This document shows positions 1 through 14,500 of a stretch of 64,000 nucleotides of DNA, one piece after another. Origin of the DNA: Channa striata. Lineage: Eukaryota > Chordata > Actinopteri > Anabantiformes > Channidae. The notes beneath the pieces are model-generated. The model saw nothing but the letters and a program-made list of their open reading frames with translations, had not been told where the DNA came from and made no database searches. The stretch lies in assembly GCA_033026295.1 (NCBI GenBank), contig CM065181.1, positions 5,055,001 through 5,119,000 of the forward strand, given 5' to 3'. Within the stretch, counting starts at the first letter, position 1, and every line of letters begins with the position of its first letter. The translations under genes and the position numbers were made by a program.

Positions 1-76
1 ATCAGCATGTCATTGCAACGCACAAATCAACAGCTTTGGTGAAATTATGGCAACTCACATCAGTTTGGACAATATG

Positions 77-490
77 TACCGTATTTTCCGGACTATAAGC
101 TGCTACTTTTTCCCGACGTTTTGAACCATGCGTCTTTTACAGAGATGCGGCTTTTCTATGAATTTTTCTGCAGCCCTCAGATGGGCGCTGTAGATGGAAG
201 TCAGTGCAAACAAAAAAGCGCCAGTTTTTATTCTTAGCGCATGCAACCCAAGACGCACAACAGCAAATATCAGCACTTTTACTGCCGTGTTACAGGCACC
301 ATTCAGGTTCAGGTGTATGAATAAACACTTATGGTACAAAATCTTTCTATGTAAATATCTTATTTCTCAGCCTGGATATTGGCGGCTTATAGTCCGATGC
401 GGTTTATATGTGACAAAATATATATTTCTTTTAAATTTTAGCGGGTGCGGCTTAAATTTAGGTGCGCTCTATAGTCCGAAAAATACGGTA
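77..490. mobile_element. MITE-like non-autonomous DNA transposon with terminal inverted repeats
   Basis: The left end reads TACCGTATTTTCCGGACTAT (from 77). The right end (464-490) is its near-perfect reverse complement and finishes in AAAATACGGTA. The element is about 414 bp, has no transposase frame, and its interior repeats the motif 'GCGGCTTATAGTCCG' several times, as in a family I recognise as common in fish genomes. TA at both edges could be a TA target duplication or part of the inverted repeat, so superfamily is unresolved (hAT or Tc1/mariner-like). Confidence 0.8.
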
Positions 491-943
491 TACTGATCGA
501 AATTGTTTTAATAGATTTTTGAGCTCAACTGTAATTAAAACATGAATTTTATCAAACAGTAATTTAGTGCCTATAACCAAGTAACAATTGTTTAAAAAAA
601 AAATGTGACAGGATTTGATCAGAGTCACCAAGTCTTTCTTGAAACTCATGCGAGAATGTAACAGAAGATTCTGTTTCCATTCTGTGTCCAGCTGCACAGC
701 ACAATATGTGACAGTACACAGTGCACACACATTCCTGCATTTATTTGCTGTCTCTCTGAGTTCAAAGCCAGCAGAGGAAGGCCAGGCCAAAAGAGCCCCC
801 GCAGACAGAGCTAAGCCACCCCCGAGGTTATTTCAAAAATGTTCTCTGTGTCTCGAACTCCGCTGCCCTTGTCCAATCACTTCTACTTAAAGTGGCCCCG
901 GAGCCGTAACTTCCTCTGAGGCTTGTCTCTGCTGTGTCACCAG

Positions 944-3900
944 TGGCTGCAGTCAGAGAGGCAGCCGGCCAACTTCAACGAAGTGGTGGAGGAGCTGTTC
1001 CAAGTCGTCCCCGATAAGGTGCTTTACATGGACGCCAGCCCCAAACGCTGCAGGACCTGTGCTGTGGTGGGGAACTCTGGGAACCTGAAGGGGTCCAACT
1101 ACGGCAAACTCATCGACTCCAATGAATTCATCATAAGGTCAGTCTGAGCTTCAGTCACAATCACATAGTCTTGACATTTGCTGTGATATTTACACATTTC
1201 GTCAATGACCAAAGTAGTCTGCAACTTTTCAGCTGTATCATCTTGACGACTTTATTTGGAGGTAAAACTGAGATCTGCAGGCAAATGTCAAATCAGGCCT
1301 TCAATCAAAGGTCTTGTCCTCAGTGTTGGCTCAGATTTTTGAAAAAGAAGTATGTATGATTTAGTGTGTTTTAATGTAAATTATGCTCCCAGAATTATAT
1401 ACAGTTTATACTGTAGATGTTTTCCAGGTTGTGTAGAAAGTGGCTTGTGGATCAAATTTACAAAAATATAGAAGTATATTTATACCGATCAGGTTTACCT
1501 TTAAGTAATAAAGAAATAAAGAAAATTAACTGGAGTTAAAAATAAACGTTTATGCTCAACGTCACCTGGACTCAATTTCTTTAAGTCGAACCTTCATCTC
1601 ATATCAATTTTAAATGCATAAAAAAATACATATACATTTTCTTAAATACGCAGCTAATGAAATAGCAGACAAAGCTTTCATTTAGCTTATCTTAAACTGC
1701 TCCCATCTGTCTCCCACGTGCGTCTGCACTCAGCTCACCGGTGTGCTTGGTTTGCCTTCACTCCCTCTTACTGGTCTTGATAAACATTTAAGAAAATTAT
1801 TGTGACAAAGCAGTAGATTAAAAATAAAAGTTTGAGTAGTCAAATGTTTACCCTGTGCCTAGGGTCGCAGGAAAAAAGACAGGTTGTTTCCAATTATCTG
1901 TCACAGCAATAGCAACTCTACTATGAATGAACTCGAAAAGAAAACGTGACGAAGGTATTTGGGTTTGCTTTATACTGCAAAATTGGATATATAATAAAAT
2001 TGAGATAATTAGTACGTAACAGAGCAAACAAAGATTCTCTTTCAGATGTCAAAGACATTGTAAATGTAGTCTGATGGCTGGACAATTCACAGTTTTGAGT
2101 AATGGTGGGCTTTATTTTCATAGTTTATAATAAGCTTCTTTTGCTAAGATTTTATACAGATGTAAAAATGTAGCTGAAGGCTGCAGATCCCGCATATGCA
2201 AATAATTATTGAAGTGGAGTGGGTACTGCCATAAAAATACAGTGCAGTATACTATAAGCAATACAAATTCAACCAGCAACGATTGCTTTTGCAGACAAAT
2301 GGCAATTACAGAATATGCATCTTGTAAGCAACAGCAGAGACCAGTCATTTTTAACCTTACAGTGTCAAACCAGTGGCACTGATAGGACATTCCAGTCCAG
2401 TCACTGTGAGAAGAGCTTGCAACCCAGAGCTTTTCAAATATCAACAACGCAATTCACCCAGATCTTTTAAAGCCTTCTTTATAGACTATTATGAATATTG
2501 AATGGCACAGGCCCGTGGACTAAAGCCTCTTGTTTGCTTAGCAGATTGCAATGATAAGAAAGATTTGAATCACGAAAAGAGCCTTTGCATCTGCCATTAA
2601 CAAGCAAAAGTAAGCTCCATGCCCTTCGAAAAAGACATTCTAAAAGATATGTTGTTTGAGGTCGTGATAAGTTCTTATCGTTATTAAAATTAGATTTGAA
2701 TTGCTTTTTGATTGCAAATGCTTTTTCTTCTTCTAAAACATACTAATTGATCGGCAAATGATCTCTAGGAGTTCCTTTTCTCTTATCTTCATTTTAAAAG
2801 TACACACTATAACCATTTCCAGTTTATAGTTGATTGCAGATAAAAAGCACATTTTAGACACAAAGTCGATCCTTTTATCAAGTAAATGTGAGAATGCTGC
2901 TACCCTTATAAAGTTGAACACGGTGATAATGGAATCACACTTCATCTCCGCTGTAGCCCGGGCACATAGGGGTGATAACACAATACAATTTGGACCAAAC
3001 AACAACTGAAAGTGGCCTGGTAGGTGCTTGTGTTGAATCATCATCATTTACTGTAAGTGTGATGGAAAATGCTGCATAAAGAAAGAAGAGAAAGAGAAAC
3101 ATAACCAAACTATAATTGTGTTTAGGCATTTGCATAAAAAATGCAGTGGAAACAAATGAGACTTAAATGATGCAACAAGATGAAAAAAAAACAACGACGA
3201 ATATTGAGAGTCAGTGACCACACGCTGTACTTGTACATGTTCCGTGGTCATATTTTCATCGGCAGCCTTTCTTTAAGCAAGCAAAACAAGAGGGTGTCGC
3301 TAGGCTGTGCTTTGGTAAGAAATGCAAATGTCTTCCTGTAATTAAAATGCACTGAAATAATATAAGTGGACACAGGCAGTGTTAACTTCATCAAATCAAA
3401 CTAGAGTAAAAATGACTGAGCTCTTTCATTTCCAAAATGCAAAAAAGAAGCTGAAGTAACGAGTTGGTTGGTATTAGTGTTAGCTCAGAGCAAGATATTT
3501 CGCAAATGAAAACTGGAAAATAGATGGAATGATTCTTAAAAAGGGCTGAGGATGTGGATGGATTAAGTTAGCGGTCAGCGTTTTGCAATGCTTCATCAGA
3601 AAAGACCTACTGAACATCACAGGTTTTCACTGGGCTGCAGTGAGTATTTAATCATGTTACTCGAGCAGTAGTATTGTTACTGGGGTAAAAATGCATTGAA
3701 GTTCAAGTAGAAATACATGTTCACAAATCCAAACAAGTAAAGTAAAGAGCTGCTTTTTTAAAATGAAAAATGTCATTTGAGTAAGCTTCACTTAGTTATT
3801 TTTTGTCATCTAGGAACTTTCCTAGGCAGCAGAGACAGGACAGGAGCATTTAAGATCTTGTTTTGTCCACATTTCTAAAACAAAGTGCATTAACAAATTA

Positions 3901-5487
3901 AAACTCTAACATAATTCTAAAAGGAATAAAAACATTATGCCAACTCAACAAACAGCCGTGCTGATTTTTGTACGATTTCATATTCTGATCAGACGTTCTA
4001 ACAGTTAGTTATTGTAGCTGCACAGGCTTCGGCAGGTCGGCTGCAGCTACCTCCGGGATATTGAAGCTGTCGCCCTTTTGGACATGTTGGATTGTAATCT
4101 GCTGCTTCCAGTGTGGTTTCAATAAAGGAATAATAATGAATAAATGTTATGTGGCTTTGTATCTGCTGGCCTTGGCCTGACTTTACATGCGCAAATGAGT
4201 GAATACAGAGAACTGAGAAAAACAGCATTTACTGTATCACCACATGGTGACATTATTAAATGTGAACCAGTTTGTTATGATCAGGCACCCCTGGATTTTT
4301 CCTCGTAAAATTGCAAAATTGCATACTCCTTTGGTAACCATGGCAACAAAAATAATAACGAAAATTTGGCCCCAGTCCCGATCCAAGTCCTTTAACATTG
4401 GGTATCTGCCAATACTGAGTCCAGTCTGACACTTGGTAAAAGTCAATATGAGTCCATTTGTTTTGGGGTGGGTCTCAATATTGGTTAGTTTTTGATGGAA
4501 AACTGCATACATTTACATCTAAAATTTGCACATAACAAAATTGAAATAAGACATATAGATATAGAAGACAGTGATGAAAAGGGAGGCAGCCAAAACCTCA
4601 CATCCTGACCTACCAGTGGATGCAGCAGTTTGAGCCTGTGGAATAAAGGTGTGGGGCCAAGTCCTTTACCAGCTAACCAATATTCTTGGTGAAATGGGGA
4701 CTCTTTTGCGATTGATGGAAAATGGTCTTCATGATGATGTGGCTGACATGAAGATCTTATCAAGCGAGTAACTGGAGCGCCACATAAATATCCAAAAGCA
4801 AATTTTATGCAGTAGTCTTGGTTGCTCTTAATTTATCACAGCACGGCTTTGTCAACCTGCTGTGAAATGTTGCCTCAGTATAAAGCCACATTACTGCACT
4901 TATCTTCTTTGCCAGCCCCCGCTGTGACAGCAGCATGGCATTGTCTACCAATTCAATTATCAGATGACAGGGATAGCACCAAGACAAGAGTTATTACTTT
5001 GCTATTAGCAGAATCGTTTCCCACAGAAGCGCTGCATGGAAATTTACCGGTTTCTTTTAGTTATTCTAGCCTGAGAGTCACATTTGGACTCACGCTTGGT
5101 TGGAAGCAGTGTTCCTGAGCCAAAAGGTCACTGTAGCTACAGCGGAACAAGCACTGTAATACAAAGGTGTAGAATACATATTTCACAAAACTTGAACCAC
5201 AAACTGGAGGGCAACACCGTTTATAAAATGACATTTCTCCAAATCCAGACAAACAAGATTTCTTTTTTTCAGTAGTACTTCTTTTTTTTAAACACAGAAT
5301 ATCTGATCCTATTTAGTCACAGTGAATATGATTAGTTTGTGTCTATGCATATCAGAATCAGTTTGTTTATTGCCAGGCACAGTTAAGAACAATAACAGTA
5401 CAAGGAATTTGTCTTGGTGTCAGTTGCAAACACATAATCTACAGAATGAAGTTGCCAAAGTGCAATGGTGTGAAACACAACAAATAT

Positions 5488-5523
<36 letters not shown>

Positions 5524-8500
5524 AACAAATGATATAATACAATAAAAGTAAGAAAAGTGAATGTGCAATGTGAGGTAGAACAGCTTGAAAAGTTAAAGTG
5601 ACATACGCATATTTCATTTGGAAAAAAGTGGCTTGCTCTGGATGGGTGATTGTCTCCTCATTCATATTTACTCAGTTGAATTGAGGATCAGTCAAGCTTA
5701 TATTCGACATGATGATGTAAGCTCTTGCAAATAACTTCATTAACATGGATCTTAAAGCCAGCAGATGTAATAAGTAGGAGCATCACATTTCTGACCCAAA
5801 ATCCCTGTTAGAAATTGGCTTTAAAATGGGGATTTTCACACTATTAATAGACAAGCTTTCTAGCTTTAACTGTCTGCTGAGTTCACCTAGCAACCAGAAA
5901 TCATGGGCTTTAAACCATTTTACCAAATCCAAAGAATGAACTCCTTTCCACAGTCTGTGGGAACTTTAAACTCCGTAATGAGATGTTCCTGAGGGCCACA
6001 CATAAACATAATTCATCTTACAAGTTCCTCCTACATATAATCAACGTCTGTCTAAGGACAGATTAGACGGTAAGAGATAAACACTTTGCGTGTGTAATCT
6101 GAAGGCTTGTTTTTTTCATTATTCTTCCTTGTTGCTATTATTATAGCACAGTGGGAGTAGTGCGTTCAAAAATCCATCATTACAAAAAATTCCAATTGAG
6201 ACTTCCTTTTCATATGTACACAATCCACACTGGATCAATCCTGTCATTGACTCAGCGAACCTGATTTCTCCTTGTGACATAGAGAATGATGAAGTCCAAG
6301 AAGCTCGATTGCCTCTTGCGCTACCTACATAACCATGTGCATCACCACGCCACTGTAAGAAACCTAGACGAGCATCCATCAAATGTCCAATTTGTGACGT
6401 GAATTCAAATAATTTTTGCATCGTTTGTTTGTTTGTTTCAAGGTTTGCCGAGTGAAACTATGATTAAACACAAACGCTTCCATCAGTAGCAGTGAATGAG
6501 TCCTTTCAGGAAATGACATTTGACATCTGGATCTTTCCAAAGTACAAAATCAGGCAGGTGTAGTAGAGCAGTTAAAGGGGTTAAAGGGAGAGTCAACTGT
6601 GCTCACAGCACAGGATTGTATTTTTACTTCAGAGCCTGACTTCACACATCGCACCAGAAATAGACCACCCGCGCTGTTATATCAGCCTCGCTGTAATTGT
6701 GTTTACATTCTTTTGTACACTTTGTGATGATGGGAACGTTTCCCTCATGTCATTACTGAATGGCAGGCTGCTGTCACGTAATCACCATGTTTACATTCAC
6801 TCACGTTACAGACAAGGAGCCAAACATCGGCTTCCCCGTTGTTTCCACCGTCAACAGTCTCTTTTCAGTGTGTGAGATTTGCAGGAGGAAACCCAAGCAG
6901 TCACTCCCAGTTCTTGCAGTTTCCATGTGTTTGGAGCCACTGTGGCGTTACGTTTAGAGGAGGTGTATTACCATTGAAGCTGCACTGTAATGTGCAACAG
7001 TGTGCGAGTGGAGGGTGACTACGATCAGACGCTACGTTTACATGCACTTAAATAACCTTCCTTTCCATATTATGAGATTAACAAAACTCATAATCCCAGG
7101 TAGGTTTCTAATCCTGCCTGTCAACAGACTGCAGACAGACAAGAAAAGTGTAACTGAAGCTAAAACTAACAAAAAGTGGCCTTAAAAGACGAAATTGCTT
7201 TTATCTGCCTGCCCACCCCCCAAAGTAAACAGACAAGAAGCAGCATTTTCTATCAGTAGGTGTAATGTATAAGCTTTGCTTTCAAATTAATGTAAGATAT
7301 GTGATGGATTTACTGTAACAAGTGCACATAAATGATTTAACCAAAAACAAGACTCTGGAGAAACTAAAGAAAACGCATTATTCTCTGTTATTCTGTTAAC
7401 TAAACAACTGTAACGTTAATGTTATGTTGCTGTGACCTGGCGACTCGCTCATGAACTCCCCACCGGCTCATAAAGGGGGCAATAAAGCCGAATATAAACA
7501 AAGATATCGCATAGATAAATCCACTGTTCTAATCTTAACACACCAAATAAATTACGAGACAAACAGTTTTTAAGGTGCTTCGTTGCACGTCCGGATTTTT
7601 AGGGATGTTTGAGTTCTCCGTGGCTTTTTTTCTTTCGCTGAAGTTCCACTTTGACTTCACCTCTGTCTATCTTTACAGCCCCAACCACCAAAGGCGCTTT
7701 GTCATTTAGATAACTTAAAGTTGCATTCAATAAAGTGTTGAGCTGCAAAAGGCGTTGCTGGTTTGTGAGGAACCAAAACCAAAGTGTTTTTAGCACCAAG
7801 CCGAGCTGACAAACGCCATCCGTAGCAGGCTGCATCAACTGTAGCTATAATAATCCCAACATGTCAGAATGAGTAATACAGCGCTTAGTCCAGATACACA
7901 TTTAATTAACTTTTAGGTAAAAGTAAGTAACAGGTCAGATCTTTTCAAGGAACCAAACCAAAACCTCAGCACCATGTCCGTCCTGTTCATTAATTGAAAG
8001 CTTGCGTGTAATATACAAGATGAGGAGGGCGCACACTTTAGTGCTTGCTTAACGAGTGTGAGACCCCATTATGTGTCTCCACATTGTCCCACCCTACTAG
8101 GTGAGGTACGGTGGGGGCTGCGTGTGTGTATAATTATAAGGAAGAAAGGCAGTAAAGGCCACTCATTGTTCTTGGCTATCCATCTTGGCAGTCTGACAAA
8201 GAACTAAGCCGGCTGTGGGCTCATTCTTCCAGCTCTTCACTGGATGCCTTTTAGATCAAGAATCGATTGCAACATTCTGCTTTTTACCTACAGGGCTTAC
8301 AATATATTAGACAACCTTTCCTGTAGACTCGCGGTCCGCAGAGCTGAGGTGCTGGGATTTCATCAGTCCACACTTAGAAAGCAGATGGAGCAAAGTAGCA
8401 CAGAGATCATCACACAACTTTAGTGTTCATCCAGCTGACGACACAGCCCCGAAGCTTTAAAACCCCATCTGACACGCTGCCTTCATCTCATCCGCTGTCT

Positions 8501-11500
8501 TATTTAATCAAAATGTACGCAGTGTTCACTCCTCATCATGATTATAAGCCAGCTAGAACTGTAAAGGAAAAGAGTGCAGCCAACGTGTGAAGAAATGAGA
8601 CGCTACAGAAATATCGCTGACCTTTAACGTGGTAGTTGGCTGTTACGTGCTGCGTGATCCGACGGCACCTTGAAACTAAGGGTTGTGATTCTTGGCTCTT
8701 GGTTGTGAGCATTCTGAGAGCAAGCGAATAAAAATTAGACAAACAATGTCCAACAACCTGCTGGTAGGCAAACAGTCTTGACATTAAAGGTGCTGATAAT
8801 CATTTAATCTGCATCTACATTCTGGCTTTTTTCTCCCTATTTTATCAAGAGGAACCAAAGAAAATGATATGCCCTAAGAGAAAGCAACACAGGCCAGAGA
8901 TTTTAGACTTAACAGCAAATTAAATGACCTTAATCCATCCTGATCTCCATCATGTTTTAATGCCAAATCAAGTTAACTGTATAAATTAGTCATGTAGCTC
9001 TCATTAATTAGGACGTCAACACAGACACAATCTTTAAACCTGTACCTCCGGTGCTGTTCGATAACCTAATAATCAGACTCCACTGCCATTTAGTTGGACT
9101 TGAATTATTCAGCTGATGTGTCTGAGCTATGAACAGCTTCACGTTGAGAGAGAGAGTGTGATTCATTTAAGGTCATTTGCCAGAAATTTGAGAAAATTCC
9201 TCCTGTTTCATCACAACTAATATGATAAAGATTTTGGTTCCTCTGTTTAAGATGTGCAGTTTTGTTTCTTGGCTGGGGAAGGCTTATAAGGTTTTAAGTT
9301 AAAGTAAGAGAATGGAGATGTTTGATGACTGCTAACATGCAGTCGTGGATGAAGTACTCAAAACCTCCTTAAACTAATTAAGTAAAAGTACAAATACACA
9401 AACAAAAATGTACTTAAGTAAAAGTAAGTACGTGATTTATATTTTACTTAAAGTATTAAAAGTAGTGATGAGTTCAAGCTGTTTTTTTGATTTCTAAACT
9501 CCTCATGTTGTACCATCACATGGTGACAGTTAAATACTAAGAATAAAACAGGAGAAAGTTTCAGAGTAAATATATGTGGTTCTCTTGTAGCAATATTTTG
9601 TAATTCGCACCTGATTAAATCCACGTAAATCCACCTTGAACAGTCTGGCGTAAAACCAACCCAAAAAAATGGCTTTGATCAAACAGTCATATTAATGTGT
9701 GAATCAGCAGGGACCGGCTCTGTCCCAGTTCTCCGTGCAGTAGCATCATAAACTCGCATATCTCCATTTTACATTTGCCCCACATGTTGATAAACATGGT
9801 TTTGGAGTAATTTACATTATGGTGTCTTGGGACAGGTTTTTAAATAACTTTATGACCAAGTGCTGTGGAATGATGAAACATGTCAGGAAGTGGAGATGTG
9901 TGTGCCTGAAGTGTCTTTAGTCGCTTTTTGGACAACAACAGAGGTCACAGGACTTAGATGAGAAGCTAAATGACAAAGAGATGCTTGTAAAACTATCCAC
10001 AGAACACCTCAAATTACAAAGATATCCTTTAGTCTTTAATCCTCGGAGGTTTTATGTATATAAAACTTTTGCAGAGCCTAAAAACTAACTTTTATCATCA
10101 TGGGCCATGGGAGTCCGCAGCGGTCAGCACAAATCCAAAACTAACCTGGAAGGCCAAAATGTTTTTTTTTGTTTGTTTTTGTTTTTTCTGGTATATGTTC
10201 CAAATTATTGCCAAACAATTTTCAGTCAAGTGCACGAAATGAAAATGAAAAGGAATTCAATCCTGATGTGGGTTTTAAGTGCTTTGCACCAACTGAAAGA
10301 CTGAAAGATTATAGGACACCGGATTTAAATAGTTTAACTGTTACCACTCATTACATCATCGAGACAATCTACTTTGTCATGGTATTTCCAGTTTAATTTT
10401 TTAGGTCTTTTTAAATAGTGGAAAGCCATTCTCCTGCAACTCAAATGCACTTATATAGTTAATATTGGGGCAGTGCGGCATGATGTCATCGCAAATCGCA
10501 AGTGCTGCAATATTATGTCCACATCAGCCTGTTTCACAAGAATGGCACTAAACTCAACAACGACACACTGATGTGAGATGGAATAAAGCACCGAAATGTC
10601 TGCCGCAGTGATTTCTCTTGAATGGATGTTCCTTGTTTGTTGTTTTCGATGCAGTCGATCTGATGTGATGCAGAGTCTTGTAGTTGCCCACTGAGGTCAA
10701 AAGTGCATCTTTTGGTCAAGCTGCATCTGAACATGTAGACATAAGAGGGATCGTCTGAAAAACATTTGAGGGAAAATCTCATTTAAATCGATACAGTAGA
10801 CTTTTCCATATTTCAGTCTGACTTGTACATCTGAGCTTTTAAGGGTCATTAAGTTGAGTAAAGTCGATGGATGCCTGAAGTACTGGCACATTATATTTGT
10901 ATCCTCCCTAAACTGTAAATCATTGGTCGAGATACCTGTGATCAGTAAAGTGACGCCCTCCACTGAGGGAAAGTCATGTGTTGTGGTTTAATGCTTTTTC
11001 ACGAAGGGTTTTACAGAAATAACAAACACTGCTTGGCCGACAAAAAAGTTACTGCTTGGATTTAATTTAGCAAACAGGTAAAAGCCGTCCATTTGATAAT
11101 TACTGCAGTGATTGTCTCAACTGGCATCAAGCGAGGCAGAGAATGCCCAAATGTACTAAACGACCAGTTTTTTCCATCAATGGATTTTTTTCTTTCCTGT
11201 TGGCACGGTCATATTTCAAAATGACAATGTCAGTATTTATCAGGCTCAAATTGTGAAAGATTGGTTCAGGGAGCATGAGACATCATTTTCTCACATGGAT
11301 TGTTTGTACACCTTAACCCCAGTCACAATCTTTGGGGTGTGCTACAGAAACACAGTGCTCTGATTCTCATCAATAATACTTGGTCAAAATGAATGCAGCT
11401 CTGGACGGAAATATATGTTTTGACATTGTATAAGCTCATCGAAATAATCAGGAGGGGAGGGGGGCAGTGGACATGTACTATATATGATTCTCCAAATCTG

Positions 11501-14500
11501 TTTTAACAAAAGCATTATTAATCTGATATTGTTGTAGGCTCTATTTCAAGAAAATATATGTATTCTAGGTAAGAAATCATGCCTTCCAGTGTGTGACCCA
11601 CTATCTAGTTGGTGAGATGGGCTTTTCAAAGACTCTATACATCTGCTTCAGTTTGTTTCAAGTCCATTTGGTCCAAATTTTTAGTGCCAGGGGGGAGTTG
11701 GAGCAGAAGCTGAATATTGATTAGACCAATCTGAAATATTTGCCTCCTTGGAGCAGTTGACACCGCACACCCCCACATGATTAAGTGAACAAGCATCCCA
11801 CTGAATCCATTTAACAACTCGAGTTAACTTCTCAAGTGCCCTCACAGACTTGCATTATCATAGCATTGACCCCTGCAGTGAATAATGGCAGGAACCATAA
11901 AGTCCATTACAAATCTCAAAAGGAACTTTAAAATAATGAGTACAAAAATATCAAGATGTGTTCAAGATGATGTGTCTGCCCTGTTATACAAAACAACTGT
12001 TTGTGCTCTCCAATGATGGAAAATTGTCTTGGCTTTTTGTAGCAGTTGGTAAATGAAATACAGCAGTTCAGTCATTTTGGGGGAATAGAAAAAGTTGTTC
12101 ATAAGTTTGGTAGACTACCACAATCACACTTTTTATTCCCGCAGTCTCTCATATATAATGAGCATTATGAATGATAGAGTGTGCAGCGAAGGGTTTCAAG
12201 CAACCAGCCTCATCGGGTGATGATTAAAAGCAACATTTAACCGAAATAGATTTTATAACATGGCCACAAAAAAGTTAAAAGTTGCTGATAAAAAAAAACA
12301 AGGTGACAACGTGGGAAGTAAATACATGATTCATGTGGCTCAAACGACCATCGTGGAAAACAAAAATGTATTTGTGTGTTAGTTTCCTTGGATGCGGTTA
12401 TGAGATAAGATGGAGAGTGGCTCCTCTGCTAAATGCAGGGTTAGTGGTGAGACCTGCAGCCCCCAACCTTCTTCTTCACGCCAAAGGGTCCTTAGCATTA
12501 AACATCGTCAATGCAATCGTCAATGTGGGTTTTTAAAACAAACTGAAATATTTCCTCTTTTGTTAAATGGTTTCCCTGTGCTTACATCCTCTCTAGTGGT
12601 TGAAGGGAACTGGACTGGAAAAATAACAGCAGCAACATGATCAAGAGTAGTGGATGGAAATACACCTTTGCATTTTAGTAGAAGTGCAAACCAGACAAAT
12701 TGTCCTGGGCTAGACTGAGGCAATGCTGAGGGCCCTTCCGTGTTTTAAAATTACAAATTTCTTTCTCAGAGTTTATTTTAAGATTTTGCAATTTCTGCTT
12801 TTAGAACGAACAATGTTGACATCGCTCTTCAAAGTGAGATCAAACATGCTAAGAGCTCACCGCAGACAGCGGAGTTACTCGACTAAAATAGGGTAATACG
12901 CTGGTGCAGAAGCCAAGTGTAAATGATTAAACCCTGGCAGTTTTCTATGACACATCTTGCTGAGCTAATCAAAGCCATTTATACTCTTTGAGTACATGTG
13001 AAAAAATAACTTACTTTGCTGTCAAACTGAAAGGAAATTATTTCCATTCAAGATCAAACTTTGTTTTATAAATTCTTACATTATAAAACTACTGTTTTAT
13101 TCTTATTTCAAACAACGGCCATTAGTCAAGGTAAAGATAAAATGTAATGAAATTTGCATTATTAACTTTTTCCTTTTTTTATTATTATACATTTATTATT
13201 AATAATTTATATTATTATATAAATTAATTATTAAAAAAGCATTCAAAGCATAAGAAAAAGGAAAATGTGAGCAAAATCTAAATTAGGTGAGGGGTGTTTT
13301 TTGGGTGTATTGAACTTGAAAGGTATAAGAAGACTGTCAACATGAAATCTGAAAGTGTAATTCATATGTACCAGTCGCCAACAATGACCAAAAGACATGG
13401 TATTATTAGGGGACATCTAGCAGCTGTTGCGAAAATCCGAGCGTCACGCTGTACAGGTTGGGATGGTTGATGGGTCATAAAACCCAAAAGTTTCCCACAG
13501 GAGACGGGAGTTTGAGTCCGGTGTGAAATAACCGTTATTGCTTCTGTAGCAACAAGATTTTGAAGGCAGGCTGCAACTTTTAACGTTTCCTAACTTTATT
13601 TAGTGCCAAACTCTAACCTAACCTGGGCATGATGTGTTTGTGCCTAAGGCTAACAGACCTACTTCTGCACACTTTAAATCCCACTTTTTTCAGTATGTAG
13701 ATCGAAAAATAAATAAATTAGTGTGAGACCGCCTGCCACTTTGGCTCCATTGGGAGGAATAGTTTCCGCTTTTTTGTAGTTTGACTCCAAAGGGGGCAAT
13801 TTCCACAGATCTCCTTACGTGATGTCATGATTTCAACAAAGGGTTTACTGGGTTGTTGGAAAAAGAGAAGAAAAAACAAACCAACAAATAAAAATAAAAT
13901 TAACAAAGGGTACAATAGAAATAATAACAAAAATTAAAAGGTTAGTTAAATGGGAAAGATATGTAATAATAGTACATATGAGTAGCTTTTACAATGTATG
14001 TATAACTAAACAGCTGTGTTGTAATTTGGTTCATATAGGTGTTGAATGAAGTGATGAAACACCTCCTTTTTAATGTGAACAATAAAAATATGCATTTTCT
14101 AATAATATTGGTCTAGTAATAATACAATGTTTTACACATTTGTGGTGATGTGCTCAGCACCTGGTTGGCTCCCACTTTTCTATAATTTGAATTATTTGTT
14201 AGATTCTGACCAGTTGGGGATAAGCAGGGGAGGCACACCTCCAGCTAATTGGAGTATGTGATCATGAATTATGTATATTTTATGCAAATGGCATGTGACA
14301 CAAACTGGTGGAAGACAAAAGAGAACTGGTCTGTTTGGATTTAGAGAAATCTGAACAAGTTTTGCTGAATAAAAAAATACCACAGACTCAATACTGAAAT
14401 GTTGTAACTCAGCTCTTTGAGGGCTAAGGAAAAGCTACTTTTAATTACTAAAACCAAGTAATATGCATCTCTGAATGCACTGCAGAAAAAGATGATATAT

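Noticed and set aside
103..496. Short open frames on both strands near the left edge
   Set aside because: They lie wholly inside the MITE with inverted ends at 77-490 and show no protein family features.
1171..1359. Open frame just after the first sialyltransferase exon
   Set aside because: Follows a good splice donor, lacks family similarity and is intron.
13380..13570. tRNA B-box-like word (GAGTTTGAGTCCGGTG) and possible SINE head
   Set aside because: No A box at the right distance and no cloverleaf could be drawn; could not assign to a repeat family.
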